Below are positions 45,307 to 54,028 of a stretch of DNA of 64,000 nt, in pieces; position 1 is the first letter of the stretch; each line of letters opens with the position of its first letter. The position numbers and the translations under genes were made by a program. A model generated the notes under the pieces. That model did not search any database. It saw only the letters and a list, made by a program, of their open reading frames with translations, and was not told the DNA's origin. The stretch is from Oceanobacillus sojae. GTDB taxonomy: Bacteria > Bacillota > Bacilli > Bacillales > Amphibacillaceae. The DNA lies in NCBI RefSeq assembly GCF_007991515.1, contig NZ_BJYM01000002.1, forward strand, positions 308,878 to 372,877, given 5' to 3'.

Positions 45307-45333
45307 ATACGTGACCCCCTTTCCTTATTTTTA

Positions 45334-45815
45334 TTAACTATCAAATATATCTTTTTTATTATCCCCACTCATTAATATTCGGTTTAATATAATTAATAAA
45401 AAACTCAGCATGATATAAACAAATAGAAAAACAGCAATAAAGGCCGCATCATTCGAGTAACTGCCAACACCAGACGGAATTTCCTCATTTGGATTTAAAA
45501 AGAAATAAGGATAAAAACCATCGAATATCCCCTCACAATTGAAATAATACAATAAAGAACTGGATAGACCATCCAATAAAAAATACACTTATAACTGCAC
45601 ATTTTCTTCGATTCAAAAAGAAACCAATTAATAATAACGGCTAAAGGAATAAAAAAATGAAACGTAAAATTTGTGATAACCCAGATTCCAGCATATTGAC
45701 CGCCACTGGCGAGAAGAAAATGATATGTAAAAATACAAAAGAACATATAAATAACAGAAGCATTTTTGAAAAAATCCAAAAACGGAGTCTGCTTCTTCCT
45801 AAAAAAACAGGACAA
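45334..45815 (-). pseudogene. Pr6Pr-like membrane protein gene, frameshifted and N-truncated
   Basis: Two frames together match a FAR-17a/AIG1-like (Pr6Pr) membrane protein. The upstream frame gives FYWMVYPVLYCIISIVRG, and the downstream frame continues FDGFYPYFFLNPNE and ends with a hydrophobic helix and IFDS. A one-base loss near 45527 separates them. The conserved first helices are also missing: the upstream frame opens after a stop at about 45834 and the first residues (VLSCFFRKKQ) lack a ribosome site. Decay of a gene beside an intact resistance ATPase. Confidence 0.65.
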
Positions 45816-45833
45816 GACCGCTTCATAAGAAGG

Positions 45834-46170
45834 TTATTGAAACTTTCAAATTTGCTTGAAAGGTGAATTTAGTTAAAGAGACCCAAAGGTCAGGAGATTA
45901 CAAAACACGTAAAATCACACTGATAAATCCTGTGACAGTAATTAGAAGATGCAATGCCAGCTTTAATTTAAACATCCATGATATTCCAATTATATTTCCC
46001 ATAAAATGGCCCCTATTTTTCATTTTCTGTCAGTAATAGTGCTGCAGGAAAATGATGTTATATGTATAAATCTGAACACCTGCCTATATACATAATTCTC
46101 CATATTTAACATTTATCCTGCTTTTATAGCTGTATTTTCTATATATCTCCCAAACAGGCTGCCATTCTTA
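45834..46170. other. Region with one small ORF
   Basis: Apart from the 34-codon ORF at 45898-46002, no gene is supported here. Confidence 0.5.
45898..46002 (-). CDS. Small hydrophobic peptide, 34 aa
   Basis: An ORF with AGGGG nine bases before the ATG, encoding MGNIIGISWMFKLKLALHLL followed by one further hydrophobic stretch ending ILRVL. It forms a single probable membrane helix. It may be a leader for the transcript that contains the Pr6Pr remnant and ABC-F gene, a small membrane peptide, or chance. No homology is recognised. Confidence 0.4.
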   Translation of the reverse strand: MGNIIGISWMFKLKLALHLLITVTGFISVILRVL

Positions 46171-46356
46171 TTAGAACACCTCAGTTATCCATCGAAACAA
46201 ACCTCTGAAGGACCAAAAAAGAAGACGTATTGGAAATATGATGATTTCGGGAATCCAAAAGAAAATATCGAACAGAAAATCTCTTGTTGTATAATCCCCT
46301 TTATTCTTTCTGCTTTTTCTTGTTTTTGACTTTTTCTTTCTCCACCATTCATTCAT
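46171..46356 (-). CDS. Small basic membrane protein, 61 aa
   Basis: The N-terminal 22 residues are very basic (MNEWWRKKKSKTRKSRKNKG), followed by TRDFLFDIFFWIPEIIIFPI and RLLFWSFRGLFRWITEVF, a hydrophobic/aromatic membrane-associated segment. RBS GGGAG lies 11 bases upstream. Similar conserved hypothetical proteins are common in Bacillaceae. The role is unknown. Confidence 0.7.
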   Translation of the reverse strand: MNEWWRKKKSKTRKSRKNKGDYTTRDFLFDIFFWIPEIIIFPIRLLFWSFRGLFRWITEVF

Positions 46357-46558
46357 GGATTTCAGTTCTCCCTTTTTATATTGTTATATTAGCTTACGAA
46401 TTAAAGCCTGCAAACGTTTCAATTATCCAATTATTTGAAGAAAAAATATCTTAACTGACAAATTTGCGACTTTCCGCATTTCCCCTTTGCAATTCCCATT
46501 GAATGCAATAAAATAATAACAAGAGACAAAATCAAGGTAAGTACTGCGGAGGGATAAA

Positions 46559-47827
46559 ATGAGCGAGTTAAAACAGATGGATCATTCCAGTCTGCAAAAT
46601 CTTTATAATAAAACAAAGCAAGAATTTGAATCTATAAAAAAACAGAACCTGGCTTTAAATATGGCCAGAGGAAAGCCTAGCGCTGAACAGCTGAAATTAT
46701 CATTGAAACTATTAGACAGTGTGAATTCTGAAAATATCGGTGATCATCTTTCTGTTCTGAATTACGGGCTGGTTGATGGGATACCGGAAGCAAAAGCATT
46801 GTTTAAGGATATGCTTGGAGTAGATACAGAAGAGATTCTAATCGGAGGCAATGCCAGCCTGAATATCATGCATGATCTTATTTCAAAAGCATTGATTAAA
46901 GGTGTTGTCGATAGTGAAGCTCCTTGGGGCAAAGAGGATAAAATTAAATTTATCTGTCCGGTCCCTGGTTATGATAGACATTTTACGATTTGTGAACAGT
47001 ACGATATCGAAATGATCTCCGTCGATATGCTGGAAGATGGTCCGGATATGGATAAAGTGGAGGAACTTGTCCGAAATGATGCGTCCATCAAAGGTATGTG
47101 GAGTGTTCCCAAATACAGTAATCCTGATGGTGTTACATACAGCGATGATGTTGTGGAGCGTTTAGCTAAAATGGAGACCAAAGCAAATGATTTTAAGATT
47201 TTTTGGGATAATGCTTATGTTGTACATGACTTAACCGATTATTCTCCAAGACTAAAAAATATTTTGGAAGCATGTAAAAAACATGGCAACCCGAACAGAG
47301 TATTTATGTTTGCATCCACTTCGAAAATCACTTTCCCTGGAGCTGGGGTCGCAGTAGTAGCGGCAAGCAAGGAAAATATTAATTTTATTAAGGAACAGCT
47401 TAGCGTACAGACAATCGGTCCCGATAAAGTAAATCAGCTGCGCCATGTCCGCTTTTTTAAAAACTATGATAATATCCTGGCACATATGAAGAAGCATGCG
47501 GATATTATGAAACCTAAATTCGATGCAGTATTAAATATACTCCATTCCAAATTAGATTCCTATGGTGTTGCTACATGGACAGAGCCTGAGGGCGGCTATT
47601 TCATCAGCCTGAATACCATGGATGGCTGCGCTTCTGAAGTAATCAGGCTTGCCAAAGAGGCCGGAGTAACATTAACCGGAGCTGGAGCAGCCTTTCCATA
47701 TGGAAACGATCCGCGCGACAGAAATATTCGCATTGCACCATCCTTCCCAACGTTAGAGGAAGTAGAGCAGGCAATAGAGGTTTTATGTATTTGTATTATC
47801 CTCGTAAGTACGAATAAGCTTTTATAA
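46559..47827 (+). CDS. PLP-dependent class I aminotransferase (subgroup Ic aspartate-type)
   Basis: A 422-residue transaminase of the Asp_aminotransf group. The PLP lysine lies in FASTSKITFPGAGVA. Other fold-type I features are NYGLVDGIPEAKALF, PVPGYDRHF, FKIFWDNAYVVHDL and the C-terminal RNIRIAPSFPTLEE. The Ala/Asp-type subgroup works on aspartate or similar amino acids; exact substrates are not fixed. GGAGGGA lies before the ATG. Single gene with its own terminator. Confidence 0.9.
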   Translation: MSELKQMDHSSLQNLYNKTKQEFESIKKQNLALNMARGKPSAEQLKLSLKLLDSVNSENIGDHLSVLNYGLVDGIPEAKALFKDMLGVDTEEILIGGNASLNIMHDLISKALIKGVVDSEAPWGKEDKIKFICPVPGYDRHFTICEQYDIEMISVDMLEDGPDMDKVEELVRNDASIKGMWSVPKYSNPDGVTYSDDVVERLAKMETKANDFKIFWDNAYVVHDLTDYSPRLKNILEACKKHGNPNRVFMFASTSKITFPGAGVAVVAASKENINFIKEQLSVQTIGPDKVNQLRHVRFFKNYDNILAHMKKHADIMKPKFDAVLNILHSKLDSYGVATWTEPEGGYFISLNTMDGCASEVIRLAKEAGVTLTGAGAAFPYGNDPRDRNIRIAPSFPTLEEVEQAIEVLCICIILVSTNKLL

Positions 47828-47834
47828 AATAAGG

Positions 47835-47871
47835 AAAAACCATTTGGCATTAAAACGTTAAATGGTTTTTT
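47835..47871 (+). terminator. Intrinsic terminator of the aminotransferase gene
   Basis: Stem AAAAACCATTT/AAATGGTTTTT with a 14-base loop and T run. Confidence 0.85.
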
Positions 47872-47946
47872 GCTTATTTTATAAGATTTAAAGGCAGGGT
47901 TCAAAAAATCTATTCCGGTTCTGCACAAGAGCAGTATATATAAAAA

Positions 47947-48138
47947 TTACAGCAGAAAATAAATTACAAAGAGAATTAATGTAGTCCAAATAAAAGAAAA
48001 CATGATTTTATTTTCATTTGGGATTGTATTCTTTTTTAATTTATAGATAAATGCCAACACCACTAAATTTATTAAAAATAGCATATAATAAAACAAGATA
48101 TATAGCAGCCAACGGTGACTTTCTATTATATTACTTAC
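47947..48138 (-). pseudogene. Two-helix membrane-protein fragment without clear start
   Basis: The frame is open from 48138 to a TAA at 47947 and encodes two membrane helices (LLYILFYYMLFLINLVVLAF and FSFIWTTLILFVIYFLL) around KLKKNTIPNENK. The first ATG is at 48084 and lacks a ribosome site. It directly follows another small membrane gene, at a 13-bp tandem duplication. It may be a fragment or the C-terminal part of a longer protein. Confidence 0.4.
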
Positions 48139-48143
48139 TTATA

Positions 48144-48507
48144 TTACTTACTGAATCTATCAAAAAGAATATCAAAATAAAAAGATATAGCAAATAAAAC
48201 GGGCATCAGGATGTACATTTTATCCCATAACGGTTGCTTTAAAAATGTGTGACTTTTCTTCGTTTGGAAATACATTAACAGGCTTAGCAAACCAATTACA
48301 GCTATTATAAACAAAAATGTCATCACCTCAGATCCATTTGCTTCCATACTTTCAGAAGCAGGTATGGCAATTTCTGTCTTAAACAAATCCGCTATAAAGG
48401 CAAGCCCTGCCAAAGAAATAATTATAATACCTTGAAATAATGTCCAGCGTGAAAAAACATCATAGATTAAACTCCCTGCTCCATTTTTGCTCCAGCGTTC
48501 CCTGCAT
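48144..48507 (-). pseudogene. Small membrane-protein gene coupled to the glycosylase gene, likely frameshifted
   Basis: An ATG at 48507, eight bases after the stop of the glycosylase gene, starts MQGTLEQKWSREFNL and then stops. The next frame continues YDVFSRWTLFQGIIIISLAG and goes on through two more helices (FLFIIAVIGLLSLLMYF and ILMPVLFAISFYFDILF) to 48144. Joining the frames near 48462 gives a plausible ~120-residue three-helix protein. Otherwise only a TTG-start version from 48413 without ribosome site is left. I do not recognise the family. Confidence 0.5.
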
Positions 48508-48514
48508 ATGAAGA

Positions 48515-49387
48515 TTACCTGTCAAACCAATAAGCCAAGAATTTATACTCTCCCCACTCTTTATATAATTGATGCAGCTGTGCATTAGGAGGAAGCTCAC
48601 CTGAGAAATATTTATTTTTTACATGCTTCTTAAATTCGCTGTCTACAGGTAGATAGTCATACCTTCCCAACAGCATTAGAATATTACTGAGCGCATATGG
48701 TCCTACCCCTTTAATTTTTTTCATTTTAAGCACAACGTCCTCTGTTGAAATTTCCGGATTTTTTAGTACATCTAAATCATAGACGCCATTTACTATATTT
48801 AATGCAAGCTCATAAATATAGTCACTTCTATATCCTAATTTGACAGTTTGATTTAAAAAGTCCCTATCTTTTTTTAAAACTGCTTCAGGTGTGGGAAACG
48901 TAAATAATCCTGAATCGTCCGAATATCTTTCTCCTAAAAGTGTTACAAAATTAGTTGTCATGGAAATCGTCCGGCTCCAGGTAGTATTGGTTGTGAGGAT
49001 TGTCTTTACAATATCTTCAAATATACTCGGTGATCGTAATAGTCTGCCTCTATTTTCTGTTACGATTTCCTGCATGTCCTTGTTATCTGCGCACATTTTA
49101 TAAAAGGCACTATAATCCTCATCCAGCCGGTACATCCAGCTGATTTTACGAATTATCTCCTCACTTTCTTTATTTGTTAAGGTCTTCTTGTCCTCTATTT
49201 CAATAATTAATTTAGCATTATCTTGTTTGATGTGAAGCATAACGATCTTACCAGTTGATAATTTTTCCACTCTGTTCAAAGCACTCATATCATCATTACT
49301 GTGAAAGGGAGGCAGCATATACCAGCCATGATCTGTAGTTGCAGCTTTGAAATTAAATTTTTCTGGTAATTCAATGACCTTTTTCAA
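48515..49387 (-). CDS. HhH-GPD-type DNA glycosylase (AlkA/Ogg-like)
   Basis: A 290-residue base-excision repair enzyme. The helix-hairpin-helix reads KKIKGVGPYALSNILMLLG, followed by YLPVDSEFKKHV with the catalytic Asp. The lysine that marks Ogg/Nth bifunctional members is not obvious, so a monofunctional alkyl-base glycosylase is favoured (inference). The start codon is TTG with AGGAGGAG upstream. It is next to GNAT genes on the same strand. Confidence 0.87.
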   Translation of the reverse strand: MKKVIELPEKFNFKAATTDHGWYMLPPFHSNDDMSALNRVEKLSTGKIVMLHIKQDNAKLIIEIEDKKTLTNKESEEIIRKISWMYRLDEDYSAFYKMCADNKDMQEIVTENRGRLLRSPSIFEDIVKTILTTNTTWSRTISMTTNFVTLLGERYSDDSGLFTFPTPEAVLKKDRDFLNQTVKLGYRSDYIYELALNIVNGVYDLDVLKNPEISTEDVVLKMKKIKGVGPYALSNILMLLGRYDYLPVDSEFKKHVKNKYFSGELPPNAQLHQLYKEWGEYKFLAYWFDR

Positions 49388-49416
49388 GATAATCTCCTCC
49401 TGATCAAAGGGTGGTT

Positions 49417-49860
49417 TTAAAGTAATGATTTCACCATCATGCAGTAATTGCTTCCAGGCGGATATCCTTCTATCTCACCGGCAACCTGATATCCATTCAT
49501 TTCATAAAAGGAACGGGCCTGAAATTCAAAAGTTGTTAGCAAAGCCTTCGTTGCCCCTTTTTCTTTACCAACCATCTCCGCTTCAATAAGAATTCTCCTT
49601 CCTAAGCCTTTACCTCTATGCTTTTCACAAATCCAAAAATAATCAACCTCCAGCCATCCCCAGTAAACCTCTGCACTTAAACCGCCAATCCAATTATTAT
49701 CGTTATCAGAAACAATAATATTTATTGGGCGTATTGCTTCTTTTTCTCTTATTCGTCTATGATGGGGGGAGTGCTTATTATTATAATCTTTAATCTTCTG
49801 GTGTAAAAAATCGGTGAATTTGTTGTCTTTTTCTAAACAAATATCAATTTTGTGCTCCAT
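49417..49860 (-). CDS. GNAT-family N-acetyltransferase, 147 aa
   Basis: A single-domain GNAT. Motif A is VDYFWICEKHRGKGLGRRIL (pyrophosphate loop RGKGLG) and motif B FEFQARSFYEMNGYQVAGE. The strand GGLSAEVYWGWLEV precedes it. The family resemblance is to the acyl-CoA N-acyltransferases often annotated as YobR/YesJ-like in Bacillus (tentative). The acceptor is unknown. The gene is in a run of minus-strand genes from 48.5 to 51.3 kb. Confidence 0.88.
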   Translation of the reverse strand: MEHKIDICLEKDNKFTDFLHQKIKDYNNKHSPHHRRIREKEAIRPINIIVSDNDNNWIGGLSAEVYWGWLEVDYFWICEKHRGKGLGRRILIEAEMVGKEKGATKALLTTFEFQARSFYEMNGYQVAGEIEGYPPGSNYCMMVKSLL

Positions 49861-49893
49861 TTTTTCAACTCCTTATCCTATGATGACAGCTTT

Positions 49894-50373
49894 TTAAATC
49901 AACCATTTAGACAAAAGAATTTCATCCCGAATCGGAATTCCATCATTCCCCAATTGCGGTATTTCCGGCTTGCGTTCTCTTGCTCTGTCCACTGCTCCTT
50001 TAAGTAGGGCGCTTAAACAATATCCACGCTTCTGATAAAATTTTAATGCATGTAAATTATCATTTGTAGTAATAAGTTTGATTTTCTGACAGCTTCTTTC
50101 CTTCGCCATATGCTCTACAGCCTGAATTAAAGCTGTTCCAATTCCTTTGCCCTCTTCTATGCTGTCTAAAGAGATTATTTCACACTCACTATCCGTTATA
50201 ACATATGAGATATAACCGATTATCTCACTGTTTTTATTTAACACTGCATATCCTTCCAAGGTGGTACAATCAAAAACACCGCTGGAAATAACCATTTCAG
50301 GACTTCCCCATTGCTTTATAAAAAAGGTATTAATTTTGTCTTTAGGTAATTGTTGAGATACTTTAATTTGCAC
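49894..50373 (-). CDS. GNAT-family N-acetyltransferase, 159 aa
   Basis: A second GNAT in the run. Its acetyl-CoA loop is EEGKGIGTALIQAVEHMA and its motif B is NDNLHALKFYQKRGYCLSALL. The C-terminal GNDGIPIRDEILLSKWL is typical of the YvbK-like branch. The start is GTG with AAAGGAGA. The substrate is unknown. Confidence 0.88.
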   Translation of the reverse strand: MQIKVSQQLPKDKINTFFIKQWGSPEMVISSGVFDCTTLEGYAVLNKNSEIIGYISYVITDSECEIISLDSIEEGKGIGTALIQAVEHMAKERSCQKIKLITTNDNLHALKFYQKRGYCLSALLKGAVDRARERKPEIPQLGNDGIPIRDEILLSKWLI

Positions 50374-50438
50374 GTTATTTCTCCTTTGACCCTAATCATT
50401 TCTGACCCATTTATTGAGCTGCTATCCACTGGGATTCT

Positions 50439-51338
50439 TTAATCATTTATCATAATATTTAACTCGTTAACAAAAACAGCACTTCCTGTAATTTGAACAT
50501 TATATAACTCACCGTTCTCAGAAACCTGGACACCTACTCTGCCATTCTTGCCAATTTCATTCCCCTGCTCAACCACAAGCTTCAAAGCTTCTTTTCTATC
50601 CTTTCTTATATATTCAGCATAATAAGCACCCATAACCCCTGACGCAGTACCAGTTACTGCATCCTCAACAGTTCCTGAATAGGGAGAGGAAAAGTGCCGG
50701 GCATGCATGTCAGCCTCTTCATCATAAGTTTCTAAACTAAATGGATGAACAGATGACTTAGGTATTTCTTTTAATATAGAAGGAAAATCTTCATTTTGGG
50801 GTTTCATTCTACGAAAAGCCTCTAGGTGTTTTATTGGGACTAACAGCGTCCAAGTCCCTGTACTTCCGTATAAAATTGGTAAGGTGTCATGGATATCGGC
50901 TTCTTCTAACCCTATAGAATGAGCTAAATCTCTTTTTGAACCATGAAATGCTTCAAATATTGGCGCTGCCTGGTTCATTGTTATTATTATTTCTTTATTG
51001 GCAGTTGAATGAAGCTTTACAGGTAAAATCCCTGCTCTTGTTTCGATCGTCAGCTCTGTTTTTTCTCCTAACAATCCCTTTGTTTTTAACACATACACCG
51101 TTGCCATCGTCGCATGCCCGCATAAGTTCATTTCATGCCCTGGTGTAAAAAAACGTATGCCAAGGTCTGCTGCTTCAGACATAACCGGAAAGGCTGTTTC
51201 ATTAAATCCTACCTTAAACGCAATTTCCTGCATTTGATCCTCTGTTAATTTATCTCCATCTAGAACTACTCCAGCCGGATTTCCTTTATGAGGTTCTTTA
51301 CTGAACGCATCATAATGAAATACTTCTACAGATCTCAT
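50439..51338 (-). CDS. PhzF-family isomerase/epimerase-like protein
   Basis: A ~299-residue diaminopimelate-epimerase-fold protein. The catalytic Glu47 ([10 protein letters not shown]) is present, as are [20 protein letters not shown] and the signature [20 protein letters not shown]. PhzF members catalyse isomerisations; this one's substrate is not known and no phenazine genes are near. I use the ATG at 51338 with TTGGAGG upstream; an earlier start at 51353 would place the ribosome site inside the gene. Confidence 0.9.
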   Translation of the reverse strand: MRSVEVFHYDAFSKEPHKGNPAGVVLDGDKLTEDQMQEIAFKVGFNETAFPVMSEAADLGIRFFTPGHEMNLCGHATMATVYVLKTKGLLGEKTELTIETRAGILPVKLHSTANKEIIITMNQAAPIFEAFHGSKRDLAHSIGLEEADIHDTLPILYGSTGTWTLLVPIKHLEAFRRMKPQNEDFPSILKEIPKSSVHPFSLETYDEEADMHARHFSSPYSGTVEDAVTGTASGVMGAYYAEYIRKDRKEALKLVVEQGNEIGKNGRVGVQVSENGELYNVQITGSAVFVNELNIMIND

Positions 51339-51364
51339 GATAAATTCCTCCAATAATTATATTA

Positions 51365-51394
51365 AAATTCTCGATGAGTAATTTTCATCGAGAA
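51365..51394 (-). terminator. Intrinsic terminator of the MFS gene at 51.4 kb
   Basis: Stem TTCTCGATGA/TCATCGAGAA with a 7-base loop, followed on the minus strand by TTTT. Confidence 0.85.
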
Positions 51395-51413
51395 CCCTAA
51401 TATGCTATGTTGC

Positions 51414-52667
51414 TTACACTTTTCTTTTCTTGTAAATGGGCTCAACCTTGCTCAAACTCACACCAAATTTTCTGGAGCTGATCAGTATGAAAGCCGGGAT
51501 TAAAAGGATAAAAGCGCCTATTATCAATGCAATTTCCCCATTAAGTAACTCCGGGATAGCTCCAGCTAAAAAAGTGCCAAGCATCGTGAATATACCTCCG
51601 ATAACATAGGTTGAGCTCCTGACTCTGGATAAAAATTCGTTTGGAGTAATTCCCTGATGCACAGCTCCCTGTACAATAAATGCCATAGAGAGAGCACAAT
51701 CAAAAACCGCCATTCCTATACACATTATAAGGAAAGCATTTGTTGCTGCAATTATTAATATACCTATTCCGGAGATAACCATTAATAAACCCATCAGCAT
51801 AATCCAATTATTATTTTTAAATTTATTTATCAAAAAAATACCTATAATATTACCCACACCGGCACTTGATAGCAAAATACCAATTAGCCCTTCTGACAGC
51901 TCCATCGTTATTTGGGCATAAAAAATAATGGTTAATGTAATAAATACAGTTATAAAACCCAATATACACATTACCAATGTGCTGATCAGCTGCTGTGGAT
52001 TATCTACCAAAATCTTTAAGCCTTCTAATGATTTCCCTAAAAACACTTTCAATTTATTTGTTTCCGATTCTTTCTTGTCTACTTTTATAAAATCTGCCTC
52101 ATTACGAATAAAAGCAATAAATAAAGCAGACAAAAGGGATAAAGCTGCACAAATAATCAATGTTAATACTGAATCTGTTTTTGCTAATAACACCCCGCCC
52201 AATGCAGGACCGATTACAGTGGCAATAGCATCAGCAGCTTCGATATTTGTATGTGCTCTCAATAAGTTCTCTCTGCCCGCAATAGCAGGAATCATTGTAG
52301 TAAACGCTGTTCTGCTGATTAATGCAAGTAATCCCATTACAAATAATAATGAAGCAATAATAACTGCACTTACATTATTGGTTGCTATCAGAAAAGCAAG
52401 TATAAAGATCCCTGCACCATATAGAAAATGACAAATCCCTGCTACCCTGATCTTATTCTTATTTTCCACCCATGTTCCAATGGGTATAGCAAATAAAATT
52501 GTACCTAGTTGCTGTGATAAAGCCACAAGTGCTGTAATTAGCGGTGAACTGGTTAATCCCAACACAACCAATGGAATCACTAATTCTCTAAATCTGCTAT
52601 TTAAGATAGAAAGAAGCTCTGATCCCCACATACATCTGAAATTTCTATTAATAAGCACCGTCTTCAA
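51414..52667 (-). CDS. MFS transporter (macrolide-efflux-like)
   Basis: A ~417-residue, 12-segment permease of the DHA3/MefA-like group (RNFRCMWGSELLSILNSRF, IPIGTWVENKNKIRVAG). I use the TTG at 52667 because GAGGAGAG ends seven bases upstream. The ATG-less stretch up to 52706 would begin with a TTG lacking a ribosome site. A nine-codon leader ORF ends one base before the start, and upstream sequences can fold into alternative hairpins, so translation may be controlled. The substrate is unknown. Confidence 0.87.
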   Translation of the reverse strand: MKTVLINRNFRCMWGSELLSILNSRFRELVIPLVVLGLTSSPLITALVALSQQLGTILFAIPIGTWVENKNKIRVAGICHFLYGAGIFILAFLIATNNVSAVIIASLLFVMGLLALISRTAFTTMIPAIAGRENLLRAHTNIEAADAIATVIGPALGGVLLAKTDSVLTLIICAALSLLSALFIAFIRNEADFIKVDKKESETNKLKVFLGKSLEGLKILVDNPQQLISTLVMCILGFITVFITLTIIFYAQITMELSEGLIGILLSSAGVGNIIGIFLINKFKNNNWIMLMGLLMVISGIGILIIAATNAFLIMCIGMAVFDCALSMAFIVQGAVHQGITPNEFLSRVRSSTYVIGGIFTMLGTFLAGAIPELLNGEIALIIGAFILLIPAFILISSRKFGVSLSKVEPIYKKRKV

Positions 52668-52668
52668 T

Positions 52669-52698
52669 TTAATTCTCTCCTCTATATGGGAGAAACAT
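52669..52698 (-). CDS. Nine-codon leader ORF overlapping the MFS ribosome site
   Basis: ATG at 52698 reads MFLPYRGEN and stops at 52669. Its codons for RGEN contain the MFS ribosome site GAGGAGAG. Its own ribosome site is weak (TGAAGC). It could be a leader peptide of the drug-attenuation kind or chance. Confidence 0.35.
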   Translation of the reverse strand: MFLPYRGEN

Positions 52699-52776
52699 TG
52701 CTTCAAGGACTCACATTCTCTTCCGTTTAACCGTTTCTCCCTGTTTAATATTGGTTAAATATTTGAACAGAGAGAA
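52688..52776. promoter_or_regulatory. Leader with mutually exclusive hairpins upstream of MFS gene
   Basis: Three segments can pair in two ways. GTTTCTCCCTGTT (52733-52745) can pair with AACAGAGAGAA (52766-52776, one mismatch) or with GGGAGAAAC (52688-52696, 9 bp perfect). The second pairing lies directly at the leader ORF and upstream of the MFS ribosome site. Confidence 0.5.
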
Positions 52777-52954
52777 TATTAGATTGGACGATCCATTTTA
52801 TTTAGCTCCTTATAATTACAAGATTATTCTTTACATGTAAAACTGAATTAATTATCATCTTATATTTTTACGTCTTTTTTATTATTCTGTAAATTTAAAC
52901 TGAGTAATAAAAACATTATAAAAATCAAATCAGTTATAATACCTAATTAGATGT

Positions 52955-53347
52955 TTATGTATTCTCTTTACATGCCCATGCATCTATCTCTACTTTAAAT
53001 TGCGGACCGGCTAATCCAGCTACAAAAACCATTGTAGTACATGGTAAATGCTCACCTAAAAATTCGCCTATTACTTCTCTTCTTCTGTCCGCGTCCATTT
53101 CTCCAACAATGTAAAACACCAGCTTTATCAAATTTTTTACGTCCATATCCGCTTCCAGTAAATTGATACGGATGTTTTCAAAAGCCATTTTTAATTGTTC
53201 AACTGAATCTTCCGGGACCTTTCCTTCCAAATCCATTCCCAGCTGTCCTGATAAGGTTAACCATCGGATATCCCCTGAAGCTTCGATTTGATGACTATAC
53301 GGAGCCAATGGTTTATGTACATTTTTGGGATTTCTAGATTCTATCAT
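52955..53347 (-). CDS. RidA-family protein
   Basis: A 130-residue trimeric-type protein. RidA members hydrolyse reactive imine/enamine intermediates of amino-acid metabolism. The conserved stretch HKPLAPYSHQIEASGD, the strands LTLSGQLGMDLEG and DVKNLIKLVFYIVGEMDA and the C-terminal VAGLAGPQFKVEIDAWA fit. The active-site Arg of canonical RidA (near residue 105) is not clearly present, so a non-deaminase RidA subfamily is possible. The ATG is preceded by GGGGAGG. Confidence 0.85.
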   Translation of the reverse strand: MIESRNPKNVHKPLAPYSHQIEASGDIRWLTLSGQLGMDLEGKVPEDSVEQLKMAFENIRINLLEADMDVKNLIKLVFYIVGEMDADRRREVIGEFLGEHLPCTTMVFVAGLAGPQFKVEIDAWACKENT

Positions 53348-53464
53348 CCTGATACCTCCCCTTTATTCTCTTCCTTTTAATACCTTTATGATAAATTAGT
53401 GAAGATAATTATTCAATATAAAAACATTATCATTGATTATTATTTACTATATTACTTTTTCACC

Positions 53465-53903
53465 TTATTCCTCATCTGTTTCTTTCACTACAAAATGTGG
53501 AGAAGCTTCCGCATAAAATATAACTATTTCAGGTGACCGTCCTTCTCCACCCAGAGTAATTTCAGCTTTATTTTCTCTTATCCAGCGAATACTCACATCT
53601 GATTCATTCAATGATTTCAAACCGTTATTTACTTCGATATCTATATTTTCTCTATCATACTTTATTCTAATAGTATGTGGTTTAAAAAGAACGCCTCTCC
53701 TTTTTCAACAATTTCAATCGTATTTGTTTTGGGGAAGTACTGGTTAAAAGCGTATCCTCTTTAAAATTTATTTAGTAAAATAATACAGCAGCAACCGAAA
53801 TAAAAGGTCCAAATATTAACAATAACCCCCATGCCAGGTAACCTAGCTTCCTTAAAAATTTCTTCTTTTCTATCTCCAATTCCAGCTCAACGTTTTGATC
53901 CAT
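53465..53903 (-). pseudogene. DUF5412-like membrane protein gene, heavily decayed
   Basis: The 5' part (from ATG 53903) encodes MDQNVELELEIEKKKFLRKL and one membrane helix, and stops at 53772. The next stretches in other frames continue EDTLLTSTSPKQ, then NTIEIVEKGEAFF, then HTIRIKYDRENIDIEVNNG and RSPEIVIFYAEASPHF. Together these resemble the beta-rich periplasm-facing domain of DUF5412-type proteins (tentative). One in-frame stop and two frameshifts are needed, so the gene is dead. The intact 43-residue peptide is probably not functional. Confidence 0.55.
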
Positions 53904-54028
53904 TGGTTCACCAGCTTTTTAATTAATTTATCACTATTCTAAACCATCATTCTTTCTGTTTCATCCCGTAGAAGATACTGACGATATATTATAGAGACAA
54001 TAAGTAGAAATATTTCAATTAAAAAAAA

